From NCBI RefSeq assembly GCF_965638725.1, contig NC_134957.1:17322101-17386100 (forward strand): a DNA stretch of 64,000 nucleotides. Reading direction: 5' to 3'. Position numbers and translations under genes: made by a program. Under the pieces are notes generated by a model, which saw only the letters and a program-made list of their open reading frames with translations, made no database searches and was not told the origin of the DNA. This DNA comes from Aptenodytes patagonicus. Taxonomy: Eukaryota > Chordata > Aves > Sphenisciformes > Spheniscidae. Shown piece after piece: positions 27,301 through 42,300 of the stretch (positions within the stretch are counted from its first letter, which is position 1; every line of letters begins with the position of its first letter).

Positions 27301-30300
27301 GAAGACATGCTTCATTTTCCAGCTGTTCCACCTAATGAGGTGCAGTAAGATCTTTTAACTGATTAATTTTAACTAATTAAAGAATAATGCACAAAAATTG
27401 TATTTTATACACACACACATTTATGAATACTCAAAACATAGACACAAAACCCCCACCCTGTAATTTACCAACACTGTGGGTAATGTACTATTCTGATTAA
27501 GAACCTAGAAATCATTCATGTTTAAAATGTCAAAGGCAGCCCATTGATCTCTCTTGAATCTGAAACATTCTGGGGTTGACATATTCTGAGTGAATGAGTA
27601 TGTTTGTAAGACATCACCCAAGCTACCTGGTGGCATAGAACAGACCAAGCCAGAGACATTATCATCACTTCTGGTATCTCTGATCGACACTCCACAATTA
27701 GCTTTTCTCCTTCAGCACTGTAGTTGTACCAGCTGCAGCACAAAGAATATCCAGCAAAGATGCTGTAGGGCCCAAGTTTCCAAGAAAACCTCATTCTGTA
27801 TTACACTCATCCTGAATTTCTCCCCCACCTCCCTTTCTCAGGGCAGGGCACTTCTAACTCCAGGACAGATTTTCACGCATGATTCTCTGATGGAGAGGGA
27901 AACACGCAGTACAGAAGCATTACTCCTTATTTCTGTCACCCAGCTCAACAACCTTTTCTACCTAGTGAACTTCATCTTCACAAAGTGTTTCCTAGAAGCC
28001 AGGATGAGAAGCATCTCATCCTAATTTCTCACATGCAGAGCCACATTCTTTCTCGAAGTCCTTCAGTCTTTCCTTTGACATACAAAGAATTAAGTTAAAG
28101 CTAATCTGAAATTGTAGAAATAGACTTAGGCTTCTTTAAAACTGAAAACTAGCTTGTCAAACAAGAGGAATGTTTTTACAAATGAAGTGTAACCCACAAC
28201 TTTTTTGGCTAAACAATGAAAAACTAAAGTTGCATTTTTCTTCTGCTCCCATGATATTGAAGTTTTCTGAGTATTTTTTGTTGGGTTGGTTGGTGGAAAA
28301 TAGGTGGTCTCCCTTCTTCCAATGGAAGAACAAAAAAGTAAAGGAATGCTGATAGGAAAGAAAAAAAAATGGAAAAAATATTTAAAATAATAATTAAAAA
28401 TTCACATCTATTTCCTTCTGCGCAGTGATTCTTTTTCAGAAAACATTTACCTGGGGGGTTTGCTGATTCTTGTTCGTAAAGCCTTTCTGTTTCCGGGGGT
28501 TTATGGCAATCCTGTGCCTGGCTGCTGAGGTGTCCAGGCAGCCGAGGGGACTGGCAGGGATGGTGAAGTCAACGGGAAGGAAGCTGCTGCCTCGTGAGCC
28601 GGGGGCCCCCAGAGTGGCAGAGGATGAAGGACTGATGGGCCTGGAAGAAGCTCCAGAAGGTATCTGTAAAACACAAACACGACACTATACATTCTGCTTG
28701 GCTTCCCCACATCTCTGAAACAATTCTTTTGCTAGCTCATTCCATTTCAGAAGCCTGAAATGGCCGTATTTTCGGACATAAATCCTCACTTTAAAATGCA
28801 TGCCTAATGTCGTCTCTGCATAGCTATTACTCAATTCTGTGTGTTCAGCTGTGTGTTACACAAAGTGAGAAATACCTCTCTCTCCCACAGCAAGAGCCTC
28901 AGCTGTCCCCTTCCCAGTTCTTAGCTGAAAAACCATTTGCAATATATGTATGCACCAGCAGGAGACACTGGTGTAGTTTTTATAGCTGCCTTTTCATCCC
29001 AGTACTGTGACACATTGCAGGAATATGTTATTAAAAAGCCATGAAAGTAGCATCAATACTTGCTCCTCATTACCTCTATTTGTAAGAAAGTTACCATAGC
29101 CACTTTGCTCTTTTAATATCTGCTCTCCCAGAAAAATCAAATGCTTCTCTCCAACAAGTATCCCAGAACTATCTTCCAGACAGTGATGTGGCTCTCACCC
29201 TCGCAGCAATGCTACTCTGGGGAACTAAACAGCAGTAACCTTAGATTATGCTATCAAAAAAAAAGGGTTTACAGAAACGTTTGTAGAGAAACCCCTAAAC
29301 ATGCAGTTTGACTGGTTTTGTTACTGTTTTGAAATGTAGACCAGACTTTCTGGAACATTTGCAAAATTTCACAGACATGCCAAACAAACTTCATTCAGTA
29401 TAACATACTTGCTATTTTGGCTTCGGCCATAAAGCTAGGTGAAACACAGCCATGTAACTGTGCTTGGCATTCAGATTTTAATTTTGTTTAAGCTTAGGAT
29501 ATAACACAGCATTTAAAACATGTATGCTGATGAAGTTTTAAAGATAACGAAAGCATCTTTCCATCTGATCTACAAAAATTGTCTAGGCACATTGCTTTGT
29601 GTTTAAGGTAGCTAGAATTCATTTCCTTATTCTCCATTGAATTTTTTTAGTTCCTAGATCTGAAATAAACCACAACAGAATTTATTATGACAGATGCAGA
29701 CTCTTCTCGTGAAAAATTTACACACTGTGAAAGAGAGAAAGAAGAACACAGCTAGTAAATAAGCTAACTATTGTTTTAATTCTACAAGATTAATGATAAA
29801 CTTGTAAGGATCACTAGAACTTACAAAAATAGTAACATTGTTACTCATTTCTACATACAAGTTCTGCCTTTCAATTATAAAATTACAGGTGTGCTTATTT
29901 AACATAAAAAACACCTGAAGCTAGTATCTGAGCTACTGCTGTACATAAATGGCAAATTCCCTACTCCACTGAGGATTCAGGATATTTTCTTCTCTGAGCA
30001 CTGACTGACAGTTGGTATCTTCTCTCAAAGACAGTGGAGCAGACACAGGATTTCCACACCAGTGTTTAAGTGTAAGATAAATTTGGTGTTTGTTGGTTAT
30101 TGCAGTTGCAGGAGCCTGCACAAGGAGAACGCTGCAGCTAGGAGGCCCATTTCCTAAAGTGTTTGTGCCAAAGCACTGTCCTCAGCCCCACACACTGAGA
30201 CCCTGTTTTGCTTTTAATCAGTCCGGGTTGAAGATGCCAACAAGGAAGTCAGATTTCCATAAAGGCTATCTGGCAAAGGCAGGGTAATGCTGGTTAATGT

Positions 30301-33300
30301 CTCTGTGAAGTCATTTGCTGCTTGCTTTGAGCGATAGCCTCACTTTTAGCTTTAGATTAGTCAGAAAGTGGGTATTTATAAATGTGGAAGGCACTGAGAA
30401 GTTACATGGGTGACACATCAGGGTTTTGCACAGAGGTGACAGCAGCATGAAGCTCTTGAAAAACCCAGTGAAGCAGCACAAGGCAAAGAAATGAAGTAAC
30501 TATCACCTGCAGCAAGATCAATAAAATAGTAAAATGTAAACCACTACACTGTAACTTCAGATTGCTTAGGATCAAATCCTCTTTTTCCTTTACTAAATAT
30601 ACAACATTGTTAAATGGAATAACTGGTGTAGATTTCTTGGTGCTTTTCATAATTTTCCTCATCTTTGGAATCAGGTTATTCAGTTTAACAACTTGTGTTC
30701 TGCTAGCTCAAATCCTGGTATTACATAAATAGTTTCAAAAGCTACTGAAAAAAATGATGATTATTTAGGAAAAGGTTTTTTATTTTAGATAAACATATTG
30801 GCAAGATTTCTGCTAAGCCAAACTGCTGACTAAGAAAAATATTTGGGTAAAGGAACACACACGGTACTGTAGAGAAGCTAGCCAGATTCCTAGTGAGTTG
30901 GGGGAAAAAAAGGAAGAGCCTTTAAGTGGGGAATTCTGTGCAATATAGAAGAGAGAAAAAAATTTCTCCCGTCCCTGTCTGTCTTTCTCATAGGAGATGA
31001 GGTTGTAAGACTGAAAAAGCTCAAAGACTTCAGAACTGGATAGAAAAGGGCTTCTTGCATTGTAAGGAGAAAACAGTATGCAGGCTTACAAAATGGAGCA
31101 TTTTAGTCAAAATATAAAACGGGAGATGAGTTAATAAAATGTACATTGAAGTAATGATAAAATATATACAAGAAGTTATTAAAACTAATGACAATCCAAG
31201 TTCCCTAGATCACTTGGGCCTCTAGAGTTGTGTGACTAGTAGTCTACTATGAGGGCGAGACATTGCTTTATCTTTCTATCCCTAAAGCGAAAGATCTAGG
31301 AATGACTGAGTGGGAGAGTGTCTGATCTCAACCATGGACAGGAAAGTTGAGCTGGTGTTGCCCAAAGGTTGCTCTCTCCCTTTGAGAAGGCTGGCCAAAG
31401 AGAGAGTGAAAGGGAAAGCTTCCTTAGCAGTGGGGTTGGCACTAACTTTTTGACCCTCAAGATGTTGCCCTGGCTGCTTAAGGCCCTCTTCATCAGGAAG
31501 GAATCTTCTAGGTACCCTGTTACCTCCCCTTTACTTGTGGGCTATTCTCAGTTTCACAAAGGGTTAAACTGTGCTCTCTCTGCTGAGCTTCTCAAACAAG
31601 GATTCTGTATGGAGGACTGCAAAGCTTGGGCCAAAATGGCCCATAGCTATTCTGGGCCCATAAATATTCCCCTTCTCAGCTAAATGGCAGATTACTTTGC
31701 TTATACAATTGCAAGGGCTGTCCCATGAATCAAATCAGCCCTGTTGGAGTGGTGGCTGCCTTTGTCACTGGCATTTGAAGACCCCATGGGCATAACTGTG
31801 GTTTGACTGGCCTTTCAGACATTTTATTAACACTGGAGAAAGGCAATATAAGCAAACCTTGCAGCCTGCCTTGAAAGCATGAGATGGGCAGGAACTCAGC
31901 TCAGCTTCAAGCAGCAGGGACAGTCAAGGTGAAGGTCCCCTAGGCTCCTCTCCAAAAATACGACCTCTAATTTTTTCCGAGCTGGTCAAGGAACAGACTG
32001 TGTTGGTCTGACAGCAGAACCTGCTGCTGCTGATGGTCACTTATCATCCAAAGAAAACTGCAAATGAACACACACCTTTTCCTGTGGAATACCTGGTGTC
32101 AGAAGGGGCTCATCCTGCAACTATTTCCCATGATAAGAGAGATTCACAGCATTGCTCACAAGCCACTGCTGATGGGCAGGTGTTATTAAGCTATTACTGC
32201 TGTTGGGTATTGGGGCCCTGGGACATGGAAACGGAATTGAAGTGCTTTGCCGTGACCAATTTTCTGTTGTGTAACTTTACAGATTTATACTGTGTCACAG
32301 AGTTGACTATGCTGTTCACACAAACCACTTACCAGTACATTGCTGCCTCTCTTTATTTGGTTCTTATTCAAAACTCAGAGAGGTACATTTTCAGTATCAT
32401 TTGCATCACTCTGGACTGTTCATGAATTGTTTGCTAGGATACATTGTACCCAGAATACATTAAAAAAAAAAAAATATTGTACTGGTTCCATACAGACACC
32501 ACACATGCTGTCTCAGGAAAGTTTATTAGCAGGAAAAGTAGCTATTTACCTGTTCATCTTCACTGTCTGTCCCGCCTAAACTCAAAGAGCTATGACGCTG
32601 AACAGGGTTGGAGGACTGTGGGATAAAATAAGGAAGAGGGTAAGTCAAGGGAAGTATCACATTGAATTATCTGGGACTGGATATCCAGTGCTAATTATGA
32701 GAAAACACAGAGGAAAGACAAAGGAAGGGTCACTGAGTCCCTGCCACACAGATTAGGTTTCATTTGTTCATTGGGGATCAAACATAAAGTAGGGGAGCTT
32801 TATCCTGCTACGAGATATGCCATGAAGGTTGACCACATGAGGTAATACATTTTATAACGTTATTTTGGCTTATTGTTTTAAGATGTTCAAATTTACAAAT
32901 GCTCACATGCTCACTCAAGTCCAAAATCATGCATCTGCTGTGAGAAGGCAATTCCTAAGAAAGAAGACAACCTAAACCCCCTCTGAGTCCCATCAGGACC
33001 TGTTCTCCTCAGGCTCAGGACTGTCACTTTCCTGTCAATTCAACTAATATTGCCCTGGGTTTGAGCTACTTAATTCCAAAAACAGTAATTGTTTAAGATT
33101 CTCTTGCAGTCCTCATTATTTTTGTTTGCCTCACTAGCTTTAAAACACCCAAAAACTCTTCCCCTTTCACAGGCACAGGAAACTGCTAATCTCTCCAGCT
33201 CTTTGAAGCTGGAAGACATGGGAAGTTTGTGCAGTGTGAGTACCTCAGCTTGTTCTCGGACTGGAAGTGGAATAGTCACAGTAACACCACACTCACCCGT

Positions 33301-36300
33301 GAATAATTCACTTTTTATGCTTTCTGCCATACAGACCTGCCAGGAGAGACTGCCTTGCCCAAAGGCACTAAGAGTTGTCATATCAACTGAATTTCTCTCC
33401 TCTTTCCCTAATGATATAGGTCACAACTGCCCCAGCACTGGTCTACATAAAAGCATAGAAAATTGTACTCAGGGTATTTGTAAGGCTGCTTCCTAGGTAT
33501 CCCTCACAGTGACAAGTCCACAATCCACCTAGGTAATTTGTTCTAGTTCTGACTGATCTGTACCATCAGATTTTATCACAAGCAAGCAAAAAGGTCTTCC
33601 CCTTCTCCAAGCAGATTTTACCTTTTCTGTACAGGTGGTCACTAAAGTGACATAAAGATTATACCTTGCTTGGTGAGTCTGTCAGAACATCATGAAGGGT
33701 TGAAATTTCAGGAGGGCTTCTAGGTAAACCATCATCTTCAGAAACAGCACCTGCATCTTCCAGTTTCTTTCCAGTTATAACAAGAGGAGGCGATCCAAGT
33801 CTGATGTTCTGCTGCAATTGAAGCTGTGGTTGAAAAGAAATTTAGAATATAGACTTTCAATGGCATTATTTATAGGGGACATTTTGGACACTTTTATCCC
33901 AGTTGCTCCCATTATGCATGCAGAATCTCTTAGTTAACAGAAATACTTGAAGAAACAGACCGATTACAGAAAATAGCCATTAATAAAATTTTATTTAGTT
34001 ACATTCATCAAGGACCCATCATTAAAACTGGCTTTGGTACAAAATTAAAATCAAAATCAGTTTTATTCAGTCAGTTACCAAAGACAGAAATCTCACCATT
34101 CCAGAAAATTTACAGCAGTTTAGCTCAGTTAAAATTTAAAACTTTAAAAATGCTAGATTTAAGTATTCTTTAAATAATTACATGTATCCAGATGTCCCAG
34201 ATAGTCACACAAAGTATTGTCAGTTAGCCGTTCCCAACCCCAGGTTTATGTGGTCAGCTCTCCTTCACAAAGCCCTCCCAAATATTGAGAGCTTGTCACC
34301 ACCCTCTCCCACACAAGTAGCTGAGTCCCACTTTTTAAACAAAGACAATTTAATTCAATTTCTGGTCCACCCTAATGAATTGCTTGTTAATTTTCCCCAG
34401 CATCACATCCTGGTCCTGTCTACAGCAAGAATGACAATGGCAGCCAGGAACAACTTTGTTTGTAAAGGAGTATGGGGATTCTTTTCCAAGATTGCACAAA
34501 AGAATGCTCTGGCAGGCCCTGACCCTAGAAAAATAAAACAAAGTCTGCAACCTCACAAGCAGCCAGATGTTCCCTCAAACTAAAAAAGTTCAGATCTCAG
34601 GAAACATCATTACTAAAATTCTTGGCTTAAGTCTGTCGGCTATGTCAAAGCTGGAATAGAAACAAGGTCTGAACAGAAACTTTGTCCTTCAACTAAAAAC
34701 ATTTCAACTGAATATTCCCAAGACAAATATGCAGACCTGTTTTTTCTGTTTCTTTGCTTATTAGACCAGATTGGGAAATTCTAGGCCTAATTCTGTGCTC
34801 TTCTGCAAGCTATGCATTCATTTATATCTCTGTAAAATAGATCTACATAGCTGCCATTCTTATTCAGCAAGATTCACTTGGAATGTAATTCCTATATATC
34901 TAACAGCCACTCAGGGTAGCACAATGTCACTCTTTAATCCACCAGTCCCCCAGTTCAAACAGCTTTCTTGCCCTCTTACCCACAACAATCGAAGAAGCAT
35001 CACCAGTATGATCTGCAAAAGTAGGACTGATGCCAAACTGCACAAAGATTGCAATGTATGGACAAAACAAGACATACAACATACCTGTGCACTTCATGGG
35101 AAGGAAAATACAGAAAGTCAATTTTGCTTTTCCCTCTTTTCACAACTTCCCAACTTTGATTTATTAAATTTATTACATGCAGACAGCAAAGTGTTGTGGG
35201 GGAAACTCTGAATTTACAGTCTGTCTTCTACTGGTAGAAGTTAATTTACATTGCTAAGAAAATAACAGCTTTTATTAGCGCTTGGCTTTTATTCTGACAA
35301 GAGTCAAGCTCACAGAAAAAGGATGTCTTTTATGGCTATAAAAATAGTGCTGGCAGTATTACGTTACCATGCAGGATGATGGATGGATGAAGAGAAGGCA
35401 CAGTAGACTGGAGATAGCATGAAAAGAGCTTTTTTCCCCCAACAAAGTTTTGTCATATATAAACATGGTTTCTCCTGCTACTCCTACTGTTATACAAAAA
35501 ATACCCTGAGTTGAAGCTTAGCCTATTTTACAGTCTTATTGAGGAACAAGTCCCTCTGTGCATCTTTTATTACTTAACATATGATGCAATTGTGTTTTGC
35601 AACATAAAGCTCACACTGAGCAAAGAACTTCAATGGCCTTTGGCTGCCTTATCAACGGTTTGTTTTCAGTCTTTGGAAAAATCTTAAACTTTTATCTCAG
35701 TGCTCTGAGCTGGGCAGTTATTTAAATGCAATTAATATAACCAACAGTCGATAAGGGAGCTGTCAAGGACGGTTCAGTATGTGCCTTGGAAGAAGGAAAT
35801 GACCTAGAATACAGTATCCTTTGCTGGCAGAAATCGGAAGAATAATGATATAAATAAAGCTGTCACTAAGCATGCCCTGACATATCCATCATCCCACACA
35901 CTTACACAGCCACTGGTGCTAGCATGTACAGTGAAAACATCATACCCAGAATTGCCAAAAAGAATAACATATAAATAATATATAAAGAATAACAGTGTAA
36001 GGGACACACTACAGTATAAATAAATGGACTTAACCCAAAAGCAGTAGCTATGAAGTAAAGAATGGAAATTCCATTGGAAGAGGACATGCTCATTAAGGAA
36101 AGTTTCCAAGAGTCCGTGAACTGGATTCATGTCACTTGCACACTATGAGACCTGGGCAAGGCTGAAAGTACCAGGACTGCTCAAAGATGCAGCTTCCAAG
36201 AGGCAGAATAGATCCAAAAGTAGTAAATCTGGCTTTGGACACTTTAGTCAGCAAAGTCTTAAGGCACACAGCAGAGGAATCAAGCAACAGAGTTGCTTAG

Positions 36301-39300
36301 GATACAGCTAATACAAAGCAGCACCATGAATGAGGGGCAAATGTTCTCACCTGCAAAGTTTTCACTCTTCCAGGTATGTTTTCCTGAGACAACATGTCAC
36401 CTGCCACATTTCCTGGTGCAGACTCAAAAATGAAGACGCTGTCATGGGACAAGGCTTTGTTTCCCATGCTTCCTTTGGGCCTGGGAAGGAAGCAAGAGTG
36501 GTCAATGCACTGGGTACAGCCCTCCAACACTTCCCTGCACCACTTCACCGGGGCAGAGGGATCATAAAGAGGCCAGGGTGGGATGCATCTCACTTAACTT
36601 CAGATTTCTGCATGTTAGCTGCCTAAGGTAGTCACTGCTAGCTCCTTTTATACTCAGAAGGGAGGAAGAAACACTTTTTAGGATGCTGATCGAATGCAGG
36701 TATCTCTTTTCAGATGTCCTCAGCATCTGCATTGAACACACAGGCCAGTCTCTGTGGACTAGAGAGGGAGTCCAGGGTGATTAGGTCAGATGCTGAGGTT
36801 TAGTTGGATGCATGCCACCCTGAGAGATGTTTACAGCGCAGAGGGGGGCGACAGGAGTCCCCTGCCCTCATTTGGTGGGAATGTACTCAGCATGAGACAT
36901 TCAGGATACAACCTTTGCAGCCTGGTGTGTCATACCTGCCACAGATTGTGGATTATTTTTCCCCTTCTTGCAAATGCAGGCAGAAAATGTAATTCCACTG
37001 CATTAGCAAACTTGATTCAAATCCTTTAAGGTCCAGCAATAAAAACAATTCTGTTCACCTGTATCATGAACATCACCAGATCCCAAGCCTATTAAAAAAT
37101 GTAGATGGGACAAGTGTCCATGGCCACAGTTAAAGTACCCAGGTAAGATATTCCTGCTCTGCTTCTGGATGCTCACTGGGTGTTCAGCTGTTAACTGAGT
37201 CGTAATCAGCTGAGATGGATTGGGGTTGGGCTATTAGGTTGTGCAGGAAAAATTTTGCACTTGGGTGGCACGACAAGGAAGGCTCCAAATCTTTTATCCA
37301 CCAAGTTCCACCAGCATAGGCAGGCGCTGTCTGTACATTACTTTGTCCAAAAGACCACAAGGATGGCCTCTACCAGGATTTCATTCTAGCACTTAACTGG
37401 AAAACAACAGAGAATACTCTCATGTTGTTGGCTGCTAGCCTCATAACCCACAAGTTACAAGGATTCCTTGGCTCAGCTGCCATGCAGGCAATGCTCATTG
37501 CCTCTGAAAGTCTGACTCTGGCTAACAGGGGATGATTAGGAACAGAACTCTGACAAGGAAAATCCAGTAAGTCTAACACTCTTCTGCAAGGAAATCAAAT
37601 AGAAGAGGTCTCTGCTATTTGCCTAACCCCAGATTCTCTCTTTATTTAGAAGAAAGCCCTGAAAGGCTGTGAACTTTCCTAAAGTAAATACACAATGTAA
37701 AAAAACCCAAACAAATGACTCTTTTTCCTCCTGCACCTCCCTTCTTTACATCTCCGAAGACAACATCTCCTTTGTCTGCTTGACTAACCCTCCTGTTACC
37801 CCAAAGGTGTAGTCAATCAGTATACAGTTATGCCGCATCTCACAGTAGGGCAAAATAATTTTGCTCTATGTTTATGTTGTGTCGAACACAATCTGAGCTC
37901 GTTCTCCCACAGCACAGGTCAGAGTTCGTGCTTCCTCCCATTATATGTAATAGTTAATGTCTGCATTAGTTTATAGGACAGCAGTTCTACACACAAGTAA
38001 GGCACATGCCTTATTTCATCATTAGAGTGAATGAAGCTATCCCATCTTTTCGTGTGTTTCATTTTAGAGCCCTTTTCAGTATGAAAGACACTCTATATGG
38101 GCAAGACAATTTTACTGCATTCAGAAAGACAGTGTCAAGCAACTTTTATTTGCTGTAATGTATATTCATTATTAGTTGGCATATTTTATTTACTGCAAAG
38201 AATGCATGTGCATTAGGAGGTATTAACCTTTTTAATTGGGGATTTCCTCATTTCCTTTACTTGGAATTCTTTAGCAATAAGAGCTGAGGTTTCCTTGTTC
38301 TTGAGACTGCCAGTACAAGATCTGTTTCTTTCTTTCTCTCTCTGCATATGTATCATAGGTGTTTGCAAAAGAATTACTGTATTTTCTTCTGGCAGTCACA
38401 AAAAGAGCATTGGATTAAATATAGAATTAACTACAGCTTTAGTACAGATGAGTCTCTTATGTGCAAATATACATTCACGTGTAATTCCAGGCAGTGTGTT
38501 TATATCTGCACTGAAGCTAAAGATGCACTGTTAGCTAAATCCCCAGATGTTTTAGCCACTGTATCTCCACACTGATTTCCCTATACAAATGCTCAATTCA
38601 TTCATGTGTAGCAACACTTGAGCTGCCATGACTGAGGAAATGATGGGACTCTACAGCCAGCTATAAAGTGGCTCCTAAACTCATCATGGCCTGTGCTATC
38701 TTCCACTTCTTATTGCTGCAACCCCATTCCTTTTATTAGTGTTTGAGGTAGGGGGAAGAAAGGTCACATAATTCCTTCAGGTAGCTGCTCTCTCAAAAAC
38801 AACTGCAGCCTGCCAAAGGAGTGAGTATTCATTACAAAGACCAGGACAATTTTACATATTGTCCCAGCAATTTTTTCTGCTCAAAGTTTTTTTAACTGGA
38901 ATAAGACTGTTTGGGACCCAATTTTCCTCTATGTAAGGTCTTTTACCCTTTTGATGATACAGACAAGAAGTCGTCCATGGCACATGCTTTAATTTTGCCA
39001 TCATGGTTTTTCCATTTCCATTCAAAACTCATGCCTCTCGGACGATAAAGAGGCAGTGGCACATAATGCTCCCTTCCCCTTCACAGACGCCCAATCCCAT
39101 TGATTCCCTATAGCCCCCTGACATCTGGGCACATCCCTTTGGCTGTTACAAGAAGCATTTGGCATATCTGAGGTTTTGGTCTCTGGTTAGTATTCAGAAA
39201 AGTTAGATTTTAAAAAGATTACATGGTTTAAAAAAATAAAGAAGGAAAAAAAGAAAACCAGTGCTTCTGCCTCAAGAACAAACAAACAGCAGCATTGTTC

Positions 39301-42300
39301 TAGGATCGGTTTTGATATTCTGCATGCCAGAAATTGCAAAGCTCAGGGCCCTGTTATAAACCCTTCACAAGCTGTATTTCCACTGGCTTTCAGGATCAGG
39401 TTTTCCAAAGGATTATGTTGTTCAGTCTCTCTACGTACTTATGCCACGCAGGGTCTGGACATGATAGGGTTTTCAAGTAGCACAAACATATCCTCTAATT
39501 TTTTTGGATAGTCCATCTAATCCTATCTCTAAGGGAAAAAACAGAAGGGTTTTACTCACTTCCTGATCTCTGATCTTGCAAAACAGTTCATAATCACTGG
39601 AGGATAGTGCTGAGGTAAACAGCAATTGGACTTGAAGTACTTGGTTAAGGGCAAGAGAAAGAGTTCACACCCACACTGCCTCTGGAGCAGACAGCTGATT
39701 TTAAGCCAGATCCCTCCTATGGGCTGATGGGGTAAGCTCAGCTGTTCCTAAGCTTTTTGGACTGGGTTAGCTGAGTCACTCTAATTCCCCTTACCCCAGG
39801 GGACTGGTTGTGTGGTCACTTACTCTGTTGCTGTTACGCTAACAAACAAAATAAAGAGATTGTTGTTTCATTCCCAGATCATTTCCATGATGCTGTTGCA
39901 TGAACACAACAGAGTGGGGAAAGGTGGTGCAAGGAGGAACAAGCACCATGAGAAAGTAACATCTATAAGCTCTTCCACCGGAAGAAACGTAGCGTCCAGC
40001 TCCACCAAATTATCATTATTTGATGATACAAAGCATTTGGCAGCAATGCTGATTTCAGCATGGCCCACTCTAGTCACCTATTCATGCCCTCTGCCAGTGT
40101 CACACCCGTCCAATGTCTCCTCCAACAAAACACTGCAAAACATAGGATGTGACTGGTGTTTTGTCACACTTTGTTAGTCTCCAGCTCCACAACCCCAGGC
40201 CTAGGGTCATCCAAAGAGAGGCCTGGCTGAGTAGCTAACAGGGGAGTATGAGGAAGGTGGGGAGTTGGAAAACAATTATACGTTGCCAGATACCGATGCA
40301 TGACACCCCCGGTGAGAGTCATAGCCATGTTCAGAGGGTTGTCCCACCCCAGATTCAGTCAGACATGAGCAATGGAAGCGTTGTGTAGCTCGATGGTCTG
40401 AAGTTATCAGTGAAGCAGTGTTAGCAGTGCAAGCTAATAGGTTGTATTACACTAACTGAAAAAAGGACCAAGTTTTTGAACTAACATCATTCAGGGATTT
40501 GAGAATTGCTCTGGACACACCTTAAGGACTTGCAAACCTCACTCACGTGCACAGGCCATCAGGGGTAGCTGACACAAAACTAGAGGCCTTCAGTTGTTAT
40601 CTATACCTAAATGGCTACGTAAGAAGGTTAAAGCAGCAGTCTCATACTGATAATACACCAAAAACACCTCTTTCCCTTTACCCCAGCCATGAGGGAGGGC
40701 ACCATTTATGCTACAAAATAGCAACTCAACTTCACACATACTCTCTGTATTAGCACTATTCAGCCATCATCCTCTTCTAAAGTTGCCACTGATCAGAGCT
40801 TCCAGGACAGATTTCAAACACTAAAACCAATCAAAACAATCTGGGCTATCTGCAGTTTTAGACTGAGAGGTTGGATCACCCCTGCCCCTGGCTGCCCTCC
40901 CCCTCCTCTCCAGGCTGGCTTTTGAAGCACTAGCAAAGAAAGAGGAAATTCCTGGAATTCCTTCATCAGCATTAGGGCTTGTTTTGCACAAACTTGGACA
41001 GAGGTTGCTCCTAAGGGGCCAACTTACATTTTCATCCTACTGCTGTGAGAGGTCTGCTTTTATTTATTTATTTTCCTTCCCCGCCAGCTTACCCAGCCTC
41101 CTTCGGTGAATGAAGCGCAGTAGTGTCGAGCACAGAGATGCTGACATCGCTGCTGGACTGGCTAGGTTTTAAATTACTCTCCCCCCTGGGAGGTGGAGGC
41201 TCTTTCCTTTTCTTCTTGGCAAAGAAGTTCTTGAAAGTCTGAAATTTGGATTTTTTCTTTCCTGCAACATGAGAAAAATGAAAATTTATGGAAGCTGGAG
41301 GTGTTGCTTAGCTTGGAGAATGTTATCTCTTAAATTCTGGAGGAAGCCTCAAAGCTAGAGCAGCCCATTCAGTTTTAGTAAGCTCCTTTGTAAATAATTC
41401 AGTGCTGGAGTCCAGTGAAAGGTGAAGCTGCAGTTCTTACATTTGCTGCCTATAAAGCAACACTGGCATCAAGCTGACAATAGTGGTCCCTACTTAGGTT
41501 CCAGTTTATGAAAAATAAACCTTATATAGAGAACGTATCTACCCTACAACTGAACAGTGATCATGCCAATCATACTTGATACATTTTCAATTAAAAAATT
41601 CATGTCAATGTCTAACCCTTATTGTTCTTTACTTAGCTCAGTTTAGTTCTGCTTTCTCTTTCCTCAGTGCTGTAAGGAGACAACACCTGAAGGATATTCA
41701 AAATTTAGCAAAAAGATTGAAACTGGCAAAAGAATTTATAAACTCTAAAACCAAAATATCTGTTTCCACATTAAACCACTGCCCCAAAATAAAATCAACA
41801 ACTCCTCCAAGGACAATGGAGCAAACTTAAATTAAGACACTGCCCTGCAGGATGTGAAACCCCCAAACATAGCAGCCCTGAGAACACAATTAGAAAACTG
41901 TTAATCTGATTTCAGATTTTCCATTGTCCAAATGAAAAGAAATACAAAAAGAACAAAATAAGCCATACAAAACATCACTGACTTCTTTCATTTTTAATAA
42001 CCTAAGATACTTTAACATTCTTATTTATATTTTCTTTTAAGTGCACAAGAGCTGCATTTTGTCACGGACCCTTACATTGAGGGGTCAGTTTGGAGTGGTG
42101 TGGGTCAAGCTATTGTACTAAGACCCCTGTGATTGACTTAAATACATACGCAGAGCAATAACATCACTGCATATCTGAGCCAAATTCATTGTTCAATTAA
42201 TACTTTACCGCAGTTGGCATAATAAATGCCCACAGCTGGAAGACTCCTTCATAAGCAAGGCATTATTTCAACACAATTATTGTCTTTTCCCAGCAATGAT

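Noticed and set aside
34182..35211. Two plus-strand frames of 133 and 146 codons in intron 3
   Set aside because: No similarity recognised, opposite strand to the gene, and composition matches translated intron. Considered as an old ERV remnant but no motif supports it.
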